Part shown: positions 33,437-42,753 of the stretch, piece by piece
Numbering within the stretch: the stretch's first letter is position 1
How the letters are laid out: each line of letters opens with the position of its first letter
From: a virus
Length of the DNA: 64,000 nt
Virus record (IMG/VR): IMGVR_UViG_3300042010_000106
Location: 248,001 to 312,000 of that record
Direction: 5' to 3' (one strand)
The notes under the pieces: model-generated
Told to the model about the DNA's origin: nothing
What the model saw: only the letters and a program-made list of their open reading frames with translations
Databases searched by the model: none
Translations under genes and position numbers: made by a program

Positions 33437-34237
33437 ATGGCGAAGAAATCAAAGGACGTTGTTTTTGACGTTAGTGGGGGCAGCACAAAGATTGACGAAC
33501 GTGGAAAGCTGCGCAACCGTGACGCAGACGAAGCCGACCGTGGATCAATGGGCAGTAAAGGCAAGAAGAAAAAGAAAAGCAAGATTGAAAAGCGTGAAGC
33601 AATTGTAATCGAAGATAACACGTACAAAGCTGGACAAGAAAAGAAGAAAAAGAAACGCAAAACTTCCGACTCTACAGAAGTCATTCTACCGAAGAAAAAG
33701 AAACGTTTGCCTGTCACCATTGAAGGTGAAAAAAGCCTCGTTGTACTGAAGGCAACGAAAGGCGACCAGAAGAAACTCGCGAAGGCTCAAGCAGCCATCG
33801 AAGAATTTAACGAATTGCCACCTCCTGTTGATGAATTCGACGCGGTGATTCGTGCCAAGTTTGAAGCGCAAGTAGACCTTGCCGCTCGGCTTGAAGAACA
33901 AATGGAAGACCGTATTTATGCACGGGATGTTTACGCATTGAACACCGTGTATAACCAGATTCGGGAAATGATTGCAGACCTGCGCGCAAGCCGTGACGTG
34001 AGCGCACAAGTTGATGAAATTCAAACGGTAGTTATTCTGCCGTATCACCGCGTTGTCGGTGAAGCACTTGGTTTGATTTTCTTCCACGTAGAAGGCTCCA
34101 TTCGCAAATTCGTAAAGGATGGGGATTTGCAGGAAGAGATTATCAAGAAGCTGAAGAACTCGATTCACGAAAGTGCTGTGCAATTGCAGGGTGAATACAA
34201 CGCCGCGACTGATCGCGTACGGAAAGTATTGCTATGA
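33437..34237 (+). CDS. Lysine-run protein with N-terminal DVSGG motif
   Basis: 266 residues from ATG 33437 (GGGGGA upstream). DVVFDVSGG occupies residues 7-15, then come lysine runs (about 40-48, 66-75 and 84-91) and a helical acidic-basic body. The N-terminal plan of lysine runs plus this motif is shared with the metalloprotease at 2210-3379. Likely packaged with or bound to DNA, by inference. Overlaps the HNH gene by four bases. Confidence 0.7.
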   Translation: MAKKSKDVVFDVSGGSTKIDERGKLRNRDADEADRGSMGSKGKKKKKSKIEKREAIVIEDNTYKAGQEKKKKKRKTSDSTEVILPKKKKRLPVTIEGEKSLVVLKATKGDQKKLAKAQAAIEEFNELPPPVDEFDAVIRAKFEAQVDLAARLEEQMEDRIYARDVYALNTVYNQIREMIADLRASRDVSAQVDEIQTVVILPYHRVVGEALGLIFFHVEGSIRKFVKDGDLQEEIIKKLKNSIHESAVQLQGEYNAATDRVRKVLL

Positions 34238-34563
34238 CAGTTAAGCGCGTTAAGCCTGCGAAGGTGCGCAATACAGCCAGCACGCAAAAGATTGGTGGCG
34301 TTTCTAAAATACGTCGTAAATCCGCAGACGTTTACGGTTCACGTACCGCGTGGATGGAACTTCGCGAAAGAGTGATTGCACGTGACGGGCGCCAATGCCG
34401 TTTGTGCCATTGTAAAACGAATCTGCAAGTTGACCATATTCGACCGGCTGCGCGTGGTGGGCAAACGATCATGACGAACCTTTGGACGTTGTGTGCTGAT
34501 TGCCATTCCAAACGCCCCGGCCACGCCGCCGCAAAACATTTGATCTTGGCGAAAAAGAAATGA
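34234..34563 (+). CDS. HNH endonuclease-like protein
   Basis: 109 residues. It has the McrA-type HNH layout: CRLCHC, VDHIRPAARGG, an Asn in the TNLWTLC stretch, and CADCHSK. The two CxxC pairs bind zinc and the DH...N...H residues are the catalytic core. It has a basic N-terminal tail. It could be a homing-type nuclease or a packaging-associated nuclease; no terminase lies next to it here. ATGA overlap with the next gene. Confidence 0.85.
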   Translation: MTVKRVKPAKVRNTASTQKIGGVSKIRRKSADVYGSRTAWMELRERVIARDGRQCRLCHCKTNLQVDHIRPAARGGQTIMTNLWTLCADCHSKRPGHAAAKHLILAKKK

Positions 34564-35237
34564 AGCTACCGACAGATATCAGCGACGACTTTCAAGAATC
34601 ATGGGCAGCCTTTACAGAGATACCCGCAACAAAAGCGCTGGAACCTGCCGTTTTAGCTGAATGTTTTCGGATTTATCTGTCGCAGGCTGGCATCAAAACG
34701 CAAAGTTTAAAAACACTCAAGGATTATTTAACTGTAAATAAACTGTATGGCAAATTTAATCGTCTCGTTACGACTAGATATATGCTCTATCAACTGCAAC
34801 CCGTTCAACACAAATTCGAAATTGATTTGCATGAGAATCGGCTGATCAATATCGTTAATGGTGTAACGATTCGCGGACAGGTAAAGCTGAAGCCCCAACG
34901 GTTTGCACTGAAATACTTGCTGGAACGAATGGTTTCTTTGAAGGTGTTTCCAAACATGCCTGAACAGTTGCGATCCGTTACAGATTACAAGACAACGAAA
35001 GATGCGAGAGCCGCACACGCATCAAAGCTGGTCGGTTCCATTTCGCAATTGCGTGACCGGCATTTCGTATTAGTGCATCGTGATTCCGACATTGTTCTAA
35101 AGGTTGCTCGCCTGAAAAACGATTACCTTGTGCTGGATTACGCAGTTACTTTTCCTGAAACTTTCCCCCTTTATCCAAACGTAGAAAAACAGCTCACAGC
35201 CGTATGGCGAAGGGCAACAATCGGAGACTTTCGATGA
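34560..35237 (+). CDS. Unknown 225-residue protein
   Basis: 225 residues from ATG 34560 (overlapping the HNH stop). Helical and basic with a beta-rich C-terminal third. No family recognised. Contains an internal match to the promoter-like box at 34731-34749. Confidence 0.65.
   Translation: MKLPTDISDDFQESWAAFTEIPATKALEPAVLAECFRIYLSQAGIKTQSLKTLKDYLTVNKLYGKFNRLVTTRYMLYQLQPVQHKFEIDLHENRLINIVNGVTIRGQVKLKPQRFALKYLLERMVSLKVFPNMPEQLRSVTDYKTTKDARAAHASKLVGSISQLRDRHFVLVHRDSDIVLKVARLKNDYLVLDYAVTFPETFPLYPNVEKQLTAVWRRATIGDFR
34731..34749 (+). promoter_or_regulatory. Internal ACTGTAAATA-N5-TATG match
   Basis: Exact ACTGTAAATA (34731-34740), five bases, TATG, inside the gene at 34560. It could be an internal promoter for the downstream 2004-residue helicase gene, or chance coding sequence. 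Confidence 0.3.
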
Positions 35238-35650
35238 CTGTTAAATCCGCTCTGGACGGAGTGGACGCAATCCTCGGCATCATTGCCAAAGGTGACGCAG
35301 ACCCGTCCGTAAAATTGGTAGCCATTCGTAAGCTGGCTGAAACGTTGCGCAATGACATTCAGGATATTACTGATGTCGAGTACAACAACTATATCGAAGC
35401 CAGTGATGAAACTGACTTTGACATGGAAGGCGCTGTCGAAAGTTTGCACGAACGTTTGGCGAAACAAGATTTCAACAATCTGTATGCGTACTACGATATT
35501 GACGGCATTCGCTTCGCAGATGATCGTCCGCGTGTTCGTGTTGCGATTGCAAAAGCATTGCTGCAAATTGCAGTAGAACAAAAGCGTGATGCTAACCCTG
35601 CGTGGGAAGGCGTTGTAAGTACCGAAGGCTTTATCGGAGGCGACGAATAA
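35234..35650 (+). CDS. Unknown 138-residue acidic protein
   Basis: 138 residues from ATG 35234 (GGAGA upstream, ATGA overlap), preferred over 35204. Helical, acidic; no motif. Ends one base before the giant helicase gene, so probably co-translated with it. Confidence 0.65.
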   Translation: MTVKSALDGVDAILGIIAKGDADPSVKLVAIRKLAETLRNDIQDITDVEYNNYIEASDETDFDMEGAVESLHERLAKQDFNNLYAYYDIDGIRFADDRPRVRVAIAKALLQIAVEQKRDANPAWEGVVSTEGFIGGDE

Positions 35651-35651
35651 A

Positions 35652-38600
35652 ATGTCTGAACTTTGGGCAAAAAATCGAATCGCGGATTCGATGGCTCGTT
35701 ATCGTGAATCGGAATTCATGGCAACAGCCGCAGACGACACAACCACCGAAACCAACTTCGTCCGCTCTATGCGTCCGGTCGCCCTCGACATGGATCGTGA
35801 TAAAGAATTCGAAGGTTTCTTCTTTCCAAAAGGCGAAGCAACTCCAGACGGTTACACGGCGCGTGAATTCTTGCTGCCTGTTCTGGAATCGCTGAGTGAT
35901 GTAACGTCGAACATCAACCTGTTCTACGCGTTCATGCGTCAATGTATGAACAACGCCAACCACATTTCTGGTATGAGTCAGGAAGACGCACAGACTTATA
36001 TCGACATGTATTTCCACGACACGTTCCGTATGAAACGTGCCGAAAGCTCTACCAAAACAATCGTACAAAACTTCCTGATCGCAATTCGCGCATCGTCTTC
36101 TTCGTTCCACAATATCTATCGTTCTGCTCGTTATGCAGACGGTGTTGATATCGTGATGAATGGCACCGGTGACGACGTACGCGGTCGCGATGTTCCGCCT
36201 GTGTTCTTCGGTTCCATGGACGCTGATTTGCACGGCCCATCGTTCCTGAATAACGGCGGTCGTCACGAATGGGCAGTTGATCGTGAACGTCGCGGCAAAT
36301 GGCAATCCACTTTCGGTCTGAATCTGGTAGCCGCTGCAAAAGATATCAGCGTTTTCCTGTTTGGCACTTCTGCAATCAGCGACCGTACGCTTCACAAATC
36401 GCTGAGTCTTTCGACAGAATTCACAAAGATTGAAGAAATCTTTACCCGTCACACCGGGTTCAAACTGCCGAAGGAAATGATTACCGACCTGAACATTACC
36501 AACCATTTGGCAGAGCAATTTCTGCAAGTGGAAATGCTCAAGGTTCCAAGCGGCATGGCGAAAAACGTTGCAGCACGTGTACGCGCCGGTAACATCCGCA
36601 AGCCGTCTGACTTCACTGGTGAAGTTGGCCGCTCCAGCATGCACGAAGCGAACACGCTTGTTGAACATCGTATGAACAGCGACGATGAATTCATTTCGCC
36701 TGAAGCTGAAGCGCTGAACGTTTGCCTGCGTTCTACAATTCGTTTCACACTGGAAAAAGACATCGCAAATTATGTCAGCCAGTCTGAAGAACACGAACGC
36801 CCAAGCCTGAGCCGTATCAACGCGTGGTTCTCCCTGTACATCGGCCAAGTATTGCGCGCACGTGCGACCGCAAAACGTAAAGGCCAACCGAAATCGCGTA
36901 ACGCTTCGACAATCAGCATGAACGACATTCCTCGCTATGCGATGGGTGCAACAACGCTGAAGAAATTGTCGGATATTCGTGCGTCCAATGGTTTCGTTGT
37001 AGAAAAAACCAAAGGCAACAGCGAAGACATGTATGTAACGCCAAGCGGCACGTTGTCTGTGCGCCCAAGCGTTGACGCATTCAAAGCTTCCACACAAGCA
37101 GAAGACTACGAAAAGTTGTCTGATGAAATTCTGGAAATTTTGAACCGTTACGACATTCCGATGGCTGCTTTCCAAAGCAATCCTCGCGCTGATGCGTGGC
37201 CGCACATTAACGCAGTTGATATCGAAAAGCTGTGGGAATTGCTGCAAGAATTGAAATCGTATGACGGCGCTCTGATCGGTTACGATTGGGACTACGGCGT
37301 ACAGATTTATGCTTCGTCCACTCCCGGCATTCTGACGACTTCGTTGGAAAACGGTGCTGTAACTCCTGACGCTTTGACCATTGCCGACCAGCTCGGTTAC
37401 AACATGGCGAAAGAAGGTCAGCAGCCGATGAAACGTAGCTTTGCGTCTACTATGTACACGCTGACTTACGCGCATCCGGTTGGACAAGTTAAACGCGAAT
37501 CGGAACGTATGTACGGTGCCGACGCAGATGCAGGCGCAGCAGCTTTTGCGAAGTCGAACATCGTAAAAGAAATTGTTAACCTGTACCTGAAACTCGCGTA
37601 CAACGATAACAAAGCGCCGAAAATGGATGTGCTTGCGAAGAATGCAATGCGCGCCCTCGGCCTTGAGAAATTGCCGACTGAAAAAGGTCACGATTACTCT
37701 TCGCTTTACCTGCGTTATTTCACCCCTGAAGGTGACATGAAACGCGAAACAACCACGTCTATTCGTGCGTTGCCTGTCGAACTGCTGGCCGATGCAATGA
37801 CGCAAGCAAGCGGCGGGCCGGGTTCGCAATTGTGGCATGACACCTACGAACAAATGGCAACCGGCGACAAATTGCCGAAGTCTTATGAGGTTGCGGAGGA
37901 ACTCGAAAACCATCCGAACTTCTTCAACACTTCGACATCGACTACTGCTGAATTCACCAAGCTGTATTCGTATTTCGGTGGTCAATTCTTCAAACAAATT
38001 CTCGATGCAATCAACAGTATTCCGGCCTCGGATTATCTGAACGAACGCAAATCGAAAGTAAGTGTTGAAGTCGGTGCAAACCCGTATCGTGATGATGGCA
38101 TTCCATTGGTTCTGGAACTGACTACACCGTCCAACACCACGATCATGAAAGACATTCTCCCGTACACTTTGATGCTCGGGAAATACGCAGTAAATCACGA
38201 AACGATTTTCGCTGAAGCTGACGAACAAGTAGAATCGTTGCAGCCGGATACTGGTTTCACCGCTGACGATTTGAAAATTCCGGGCATGGTTGCAGATGAT
38301 CGCGCCATTTTCCCGCACCAAGAAAGCGTGCAAGCTTCGTTGCGTAAACCAGTTCCTCCAGCCTTCGCAATTCTCGCACTTGATCCGGGTGGTGGTAAAA
38401 CCGGCCAAGGCGTAATCGACATGACCTGTATGGTTCGTGATATGTCGAGCGTTGGTAACGTGGTGCGTCCATTGGTGATTTGCCCTAACGGTCTGATTAC
38501 TCAATGGTGTGAAGACATCAAATATTTCCTCGGCGCAAACTGGAACGCGTTTCCACTGTCTGCCGATGTGATGAAACGTTGGGGTCAAGACAAGTTGCTG

Positions 38601-41600
38601 GCGTACGCTGCGAAAGCACCGGCCAACACAATCTTTATCGCTTCGATGACTTTCATTCAAGGCCGTAACGTAAAACTTACCATTGGTAACGCGCAAATCG
38701 ACGTTCCGATGAACCTTGAATTCGTGCGCCGCTTGGGTTGCAGCTATGTTGCAATCGACGAATCGCACAACCTGAAAAACTTCACGTCTTCCCGTCACAA
38801 AGCTGTGAAAGCTCTGACCACTGCAACCACCGTGAAATGGATTCGTCTGTTGACCGGTACAATCATGCCCGACCGCGCACGCGATATCGAAGGCCAGATT
38901 GCATTGCATAGCCCGGCTGTTTTCCGCAGTGGCGAAATCGCGATGATTAAATCCGATGCGGACGTGGGCGAAGAAGACGTAATTATCGACGGCAAAGCTG
39001 TTGCTACTTACACACCGCTCAACGCAAAACGCGCTGTAGATAAGCTGAGTCATTACGCTGCATTCATTGTGAAAAAGCGTAAGGAATGGGCGTTCATGTT
39101 GCCCGCTCCAATCGAACGTTTCCTCGCTATCGGCATGGTCGATACCGACGAAGGAAGCATGACCAGCGAACTTGAACGTGAACAGCAAAAACTTCACGCA
39201 CAACTCTATGAGACTGTGTTGAAGAAAACGCTGGAAGACGTGAAGAAACTGCAAGCGCAGAAAAACAAAGTCAGCGCAGGCGAAGACGAAGAGGAAGACA
39301 ACGGCGGTGGCGAAAGCAACCCGGATAACGACGTTGACTTTGCTGGTGAAAAGATTGACCAACTGACGTGGGAAACAAGTATTGCACGTCTGGAACGTTT
39401 GATCATTGCACCGCAATTCGACGAAGATTTCCAAAGCGTTTTCGGTGATGCTGGCGCGAATTTCAAATCGCGAAAAGCCAAGTACATTGCCAACCTCGTA
39501 GACGACCACTTCCATCCGGCAGCATGGCGCCGGGGCCAGTCTTACAAAGAATACAATTTGGTTGCCCATGGCGATAAACTTTATGTTGCTCGCAAATGGA
39601 ACGCTCAAGTTGCAGACCACGTTGCACTTCCACCAGAAGTTCAGAACATTGCACCACCGGATGCGCCTGAATACTGGAAAGAAGAACCACGCGGCAAGTG
39701 CATTGTTATTACACGGTACAACTACAGCGCCCGCGCAGTTTATGAAGCGCTGCCTGCTGAGTACCAACGTCAAGCGGTGATTTTCACCGGTGACGAACCG
39801 AATAAGCACGAAGGGTTTAACCGTTTCAAAACGGATAACAAAATCCAGATCCTTATCGCGAACGAACAAGGTATGTCCGAAGGTCACAACCTGCAACTTG
39901 CAAGCCGGATTATCCGTGCTGAAAGTCCGTGGGGGCCGGGTGCACTGAGCCAGACTAACGCCCGTATTTTCCGTCCTGATCCGAAAGGTGCAATGGCGGC
40001 TGCGAACGGTAGCGGCGAAATGACGCGTGACGTTGTTTTCCTTGATTGGGTATTGGCAAACAACACGATGGAAGTTCCTAAACTTGCGCGTGTTATTTCG
40101 AAGACGTTCGGTATCGTACGTTTCACCGAAGCCGACAACCCACGTTACAAAGGCGTGCTGTCGCAATACATCGTTCCAACCGAAAAGGAAAACCCTGAGC
40201 TTTCCCTCGGCGTGGAAATGTTGGCAAACATTAAAGGTCTGCAAGACTCGCCATTTAAAGAAATGGTTGGTTCTGATACCGAAGTCGGCGCTTATCAAGC
40301 GTTGAACAAAGTTGAAAACCAAGAATTCCGGGAAATGCGCCAGACCCAACGTGCTGTGATGCTTCCAATCCAAGCCGATGCAAACGTGCCCGGTGCAGAA
40401 CGTATGGAAGTGTTGCCTTTCGTGCCGAACCAACCAATTCCAGATCCGAAAGGTTGGGAGCCGGTTGTAGTTGCACACGTATTGCGTGATGAAAAGATCG
40501 CAAGTAATTACGACGAAGAATTGTTCGGTAAACCCGTGATGACAGAATTCGGCCTCGGTCGGATTGTTAACTTCACCACGAAAAAGGGTAGCGGCGGCAA
40601 AGTGCTTTCGAGCATCAAAGTCCGTATCAAAAACCCACCGGCTGACTTCGACGAATGGCAGACCATCGACGCGACACTGGTTCACCTTGTAACTGGTGAA
40701 ATCAAACGCGAAGATTTGCCGTTGTTTGACGTGCCACTTGATCGTACTCCTACGGATGCGAAAAGGTCTGACCGCCAAGCAGAACGTGAGCAGAAACAGC
40801 GCGAAGCACAGGAAGCCGAAGAAGAGAAAGAACGTCAAATTCGTGAACGTCAAGCAGCGAAGACAATCCGCATCGTTAAGAAACAAGATGCCGATGGTCA
40901 GAAACGCCGTGAGAACGAAGCGAAAGGCCGTCCACTCAACGAAGGCGTCTACACAATTGATCAAGGTACACCGCTGCCTACAGCAATCACCAAAGCCGTC
41001 ATTCCTGAAGGTGGTGATCCAACTGTCGGCGTAATCGTTGAAGGGGATAACACAGTAAATGTTTATCCTGCTTACTACCACGGCTTTGCAACACTGGAAG
41101 CTGAGTTCGACGAAACCGCAGTGAACCTGAAAAAACTTGGTTTCAAACACACGCCGCCGTACGCGTTCGTGGTTGTTTCCAACAAGAAGAAATTCCACGC
41201 CATCTACGAATACTTGCACAATAACTTCGATCTTCGCGACAAAACTGTTTCGATGATTGAGGAAATCAACAACGCATTCGAACCGGGCCGGAAAAACGTA
41301 CACAACCTGTGGTACAAACTTGAACTGGCGCCGGTAACGTCGCTGCCGGGTTTCTTCAACACGTCGAAACGTATTGTTGAAAACCGTCGTGAAGTCCGGG
41401 TGTTCCCGGTGTTCATGGAAGATCAAGTCATGCTCTGCATTGACCTGCGTACAAACCCTGCAATTTTGAAACATATCGGCAAAGCAATTCCGGGTGCTGG
41501 TACGAAATGGCAGAAGTCCGATGGTCATTGGTTCTACTTCGGCAAAGGCAAAACTGATTTGCGTGACATGATCGCGAAAATCAAACGCAACGGCTACGAT

Positions 41601-41666
41601 GTTGTGAACGCCAAAGAAGCGCTGAAAGAGCTGACCGAACTTCGGTTCAAATTCCGCAAAGACTGA
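35652..41666 (+). CDS. Giant SNF2-like SF2 helicase, 2004 residues
   Basis: Residues 1 to ~880 have no recognised domain. An SNF2-type motor follows: Walker A DPGGGKT (911-917), DESHNLKN (from 1036), LLTGTIMPD (motif III), and EGHNLQLASRI with QTNARIFRPDP (motifs V-VI, ~1410-1442). Between the two RecA halves lies an acidic insert and, at 1292-1342, a pattern W...Y...V...GD.LYVA...W like chitin-binding type 3 modules. A coiled coil (~1700-1760) and a C-terminal domain of ~230 residues follow. It may be a packaged or injected DNA translocase, by analogy with virion-borne SNF2-type proteins such as P1 DarB, or a chromatin-remodelling-like replication factor. GGAGG precedes the start. Confidence 0.85.
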   Translation: MSELWAKNRIADSMARYRESEFMATAADDTTTETNFVRSMRPVALDMDRDKEFEGFFFPKGEATPDGYTAREFLLPVLESLSDVTSNINLFYAFMRQCMNNANHISGMSQEDAQTYIDMYFHDTFRMKRAESSTKTIVQNFLIAIRASSSSFHNIYRSARYADGVDIVMNGTGDDVRGRDVPPVFFGSMDADLHGPSFLNNGGRHEWAVDRERRGKWQSTFGLNLVAAAKDISVFLFGTSAISDRTLHKSLSLSTEFTKIEEIFTRHTGFKLPKEMITDLNITNHLAEQFLQVEMLKVPSGMAKNVAARVRAGNIRKPSDFTGEVGRSSMHEANTLVEHRMNSDDEFISPEAEALNVCLRSTIRFTLEKDIANYVSQSEEHERPSLSRINAWFSLYIGQVLRARATAKRKGQPKSRNASTISMNDIPRYAMGATTLKKLSDIRASNGFVVEKTKGNSEDMYVTPSGTLSVRPSVDAFKASTQAEDYEKLSDEILEILNRYDIPMAAFQSNPRADAWPHINAVDIEKLWELLQELKSYDGALIGYDWDYGVQIYASSTPGILTTSLENGAVTPDALTIADQLGYNMAKEGQQPMKRSFASTMYTLTYAHPVGQVKRESERMYGADADAGAAAFAKSNIVKEIVNLYLKLAYNDNKAPKMDVLAKNAMRALGLEKLPTEKGHDYSSLYLRYFTPEGDMKRETTTSIRALPVELLADAMTQASGGPGSQLWHDTYEQMATGDKLPKSYEVAEELENHPNFFNTSTSTTAEFTKLYSYFGGQFFKQILDAINSIPASDYLNERKSKVSVEVGANPYRDDGIPLVLELTTPSNTTIMKDILPYTLMLGKYAVNHETIFAEADEQVESLQPDTGFTADDLKIPGMVADDRAIFPHQESVQASLRKPVPPAFAILALDPGGGKTGQGVIDMTCMVRDMSSVGNVVRPLVICPNGLITQWCEDIKYFLGANWNAFPLSADVMKRWGQDKLLAYAAKAPANTIFIASMTFIQGRNVKLTIGNAQIDVPMNLEFVRRLGCSYVAIDESHNLKNFTSSRHKAVKALTTATTVKWIRLLTGTIMPDRARDIEGQIALHSPAVFRSGEIAMIKSDADVGEEDVIIDGKAVATYTPLNAKRAVDKLSHYAAFIVKKRKEWAFMLPAPIERFLAIGMVDTDEGSMTSELEREQQKLHAQLYETVLKKTLEDVKKLQAQKNKVSAGEDEEEDNGGGESNPDNDVDFAGEKIDQLTWETSIARLERLIIAPQFDEDFQSVFGDAGANFKSRKAKYIANLVDDHFHPAAWRRGQSYKEYNLVAHGDKLYVARKWNAQVADHVALPPEVQNIAPPDAPEYWKEEPRGKCIVITRYNYSARAVYEALPAEYQRQAVIFTGDEPNKHEGFNRFKTDNKIQILIANEQGMSEGHNLQLASRIIRAESPWGPGALSQTNARIFRPDPKGAMAAANGSGEMTRDVVFLDWVLANNTMEVPKLARVISKTFGIVRFTEADNPRYKGVLSQYIVPTEKENPELSLGVEMLANIKGLQDSPFKEMVGSDTEVGAYQALNKVENQEFREMRQTQRAVMLPIQADANVPGAERMEVLPFVPNQPIPDPKGWEPVVVAHVLRDEKIASNYDEELFGKPVMTEFGLGRIVNFTTKKGSGGKVLSSIKVRIKNPPADFDEWQTIDATLVHLVTGEIKREDLPLFDVPLDRTPTDAKRSDRQAEREQKQREAQEAEEEKERQIRERQAAKTIRIVKKQDADGQKRRENEAKGRPLNEGVYTIDQGTPLPTAITKAVIPEGGDPTVGVIVEGDNTVNVYPAYYHGFATLEAEFDETAVNLKKLGFKHTPPYAFVVVSNKKKFHAIYEYLHNNFDLRDKTVSMIEEINNAFEPGRKNVHNLWYKLELAPVTSLPGFFNTSKRIVENRREVRVFPVFMEDQVMLCIDLRTNPAILKHIGKAIPGAGTKWQKSDGHWFYFGKGKTDLRDMIAKIKRNGYDVVNAKEALKELTELRFKFRKD

Positions 41667-41708
41667 TAACGGACGGGCCAAGGACGGCCCAACCATTGGA
41701 GAGAAATA

Positions 41709-42170
41709 ATGCAATATTCTGATATGGAACTACGCGCACAACAATTGGTGTTGGCATTCCTCGGTTTCTATAACGGGATGATCGACGGCATTTGGAGCGG
41801 CGCAACAATCAAAGCAATGCAGGCGTTTGAATGCGACGATAAATTCCTGCCTGCCGTTCCAACCACGGGCTATCCGTTCGCGGCTCGCTCGCGTCTGCCG
41901 AAGGGAATGTATTGGGATAAGAATCTCGTTGCACACGTGAAACTGACTCCTGAAATTGCTGCTGAGCTTTTGCAGAAACGTTCCCCGCGTGCTGCTGCCC
42001 CTGTCGTGGAAACGCCAGTTGAAAAGGTTGTTGAAACTGAAGTGCCTGTAGTCGAAGAACAGAAAGAACCTGTCGTGGAAACGCCGGTTGTTGAGGTTCC
42101 GAAAGTGCAGACGCAACAGCCACAACAAAACCACCAGCACCGCGACCGCAATGATCGCCAGCGCCGTTAA
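41709..42170 (+). CDS. Peptidoglycan-binding-like protein with Pro/Val/Glu tail
   Basis: 153 residues. Residues ~8-42 (AQQLVLAFLGFYNGMIDGIWSGATIKAMQAFE, cut here in two overlapping halves: LVLAFLGFYNG and DGIWSGATIKAMQAF) match the first part of a PG_binding_1 unit. The C-terminal half is a low-complexity PVVETPV-type repeat ending in a basic His/Arg/Gln tail. No catalytic domain or signal peptide. GGAGAG lies before the start. Confidence 0.65.
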   Translation: MQYSDMELRAQQLVLAFLGFYNGMIDGIWSGATIKAMQAFECDDKFLPAVPTTGYPFAARSRLPKGMYWDKNLVAHVKLTPEIAAELLQKRSPRAAAPVVETPVEKVVETEVPVVEEQKEPVVETPVVEVPKVQTQQPQQNHQHRDRNDRQRR

Positions 42171-42184
42171 GACCGGGGGCGATT

Positions 42185-42664
42185 ATGCACAAGACAGAAG
42201 TTGCGCTGCATTACGCCTACCTGAATATTTATAACCACGAATATCGGATTCTGACCACGAACTTTGAAAAGCTTGTGGCCGGTCACGAAACATCTGACTT
42301 TCTTGGTTATTTCGGTTTGGGTTCCGGCGAGTTCTGGACAACGAAAATCGAAGGACTGCCACACAACATTACGTCCGTCGAAATTCCAGACACAGAACTG
42401 AGTCTGTTAATGTGGAAGGATCATCCGCGTTTCATGGGATTCATTGACGCCCGACCGCAACACAAACCAATGGTGATTTTGAGCGGCGGTGACACGTCGA
42501 TTTATTCATTGCCAATCAATTGGGAAGTGTACACACAGTTGGGTACGAAGCAGTTGGCTATGCAACACCTCGGCGCTTTCGGGCGCGCTTGGATTGCGTA
42601 CGAATCACCTGAAGAAAACTTCAAACGCGTACAAGACATCATGCGTCTTTCACAAATGTTCTAA
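42185..42664 (+). CDS. Unknown 159-residue protein
   Basis: 159 residues, mixed alpha/beta, Trp/Tyr-rich, no signal peptide. Last gene before a strong terminator. No family recognised. Confidence 0.65.
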   Translation: MHKTEVALHYAYLNIYNHEYRILTTNFEKLVAGHETSDFLGYFGLGSGEFWTTKIEGLPHNITSVEIPDTELSLLMWKDHPRFMGFIDARPQHKPMVILSGGDTSIYSLPINWEVYTQLGTKQLAMQHLGAFGRAWIAYESPEENFKRVQDIMRLSQMF

Positions 42665-42666
42665 CC

Positions 42667-42701
42667 AAAGCCCTCGTTTCCTCAATGGATTCGGGGGCTT
42701 T
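42667..42701 (+). terminator. Rho-independent terminator
   Basis: GCCCTCG (42670-42676) pairs with CGGGGGC (42692-42698) with one G-U pair, then TTTG. Nearly identical over 32 bases to the leftward terminator at 1451-1486. Confidence 0.85.
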
Positions 42702-42716
42702 GTCGTTGGTGGCAAA

Positions 42717-42737
42717 ACTGTAAATAACCTGTGTATG
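42717..42737 (+). promoter_or_regulatory. Promoter-like ACTGTAAATA box
   Basis: ACTGTAAATA (42717-42726) with TGTATG starting five bases on, between the terminator and the DNA polymerase gene. Confidence 0.6.
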
Positions 42738-42753
42738 AGTCTCACCTTCGCGC

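Noticed and set aside
34234-34563. HNH gene as part of an intron or homing element
   Set aside because: The flanking genes are intact and coupled by ATGA overlaps, and no split gene or intron ends are visible.
41667-41708. GGGCC/GGCCC hairpin after the giant helicase gene as a terminator
   Set aside because: Short stem with no T-run; the next gene follows closely and transcription probably continues.
35631-41714. A 2027-codon open frame on the minus strand opposite the giant helicase
   Set aside because: It is an antisense shadow: the forward gene avoids the codons that would make stops in this frame, the translation is Phe/Arg/His/Cys-rich and non-globular, and no ribosome-binding site is seen. 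Similar shadows lie opposite the sheath (54755-57100), Ig protein (57143-59431), basic protein (26569-28044) and 16980-18242.
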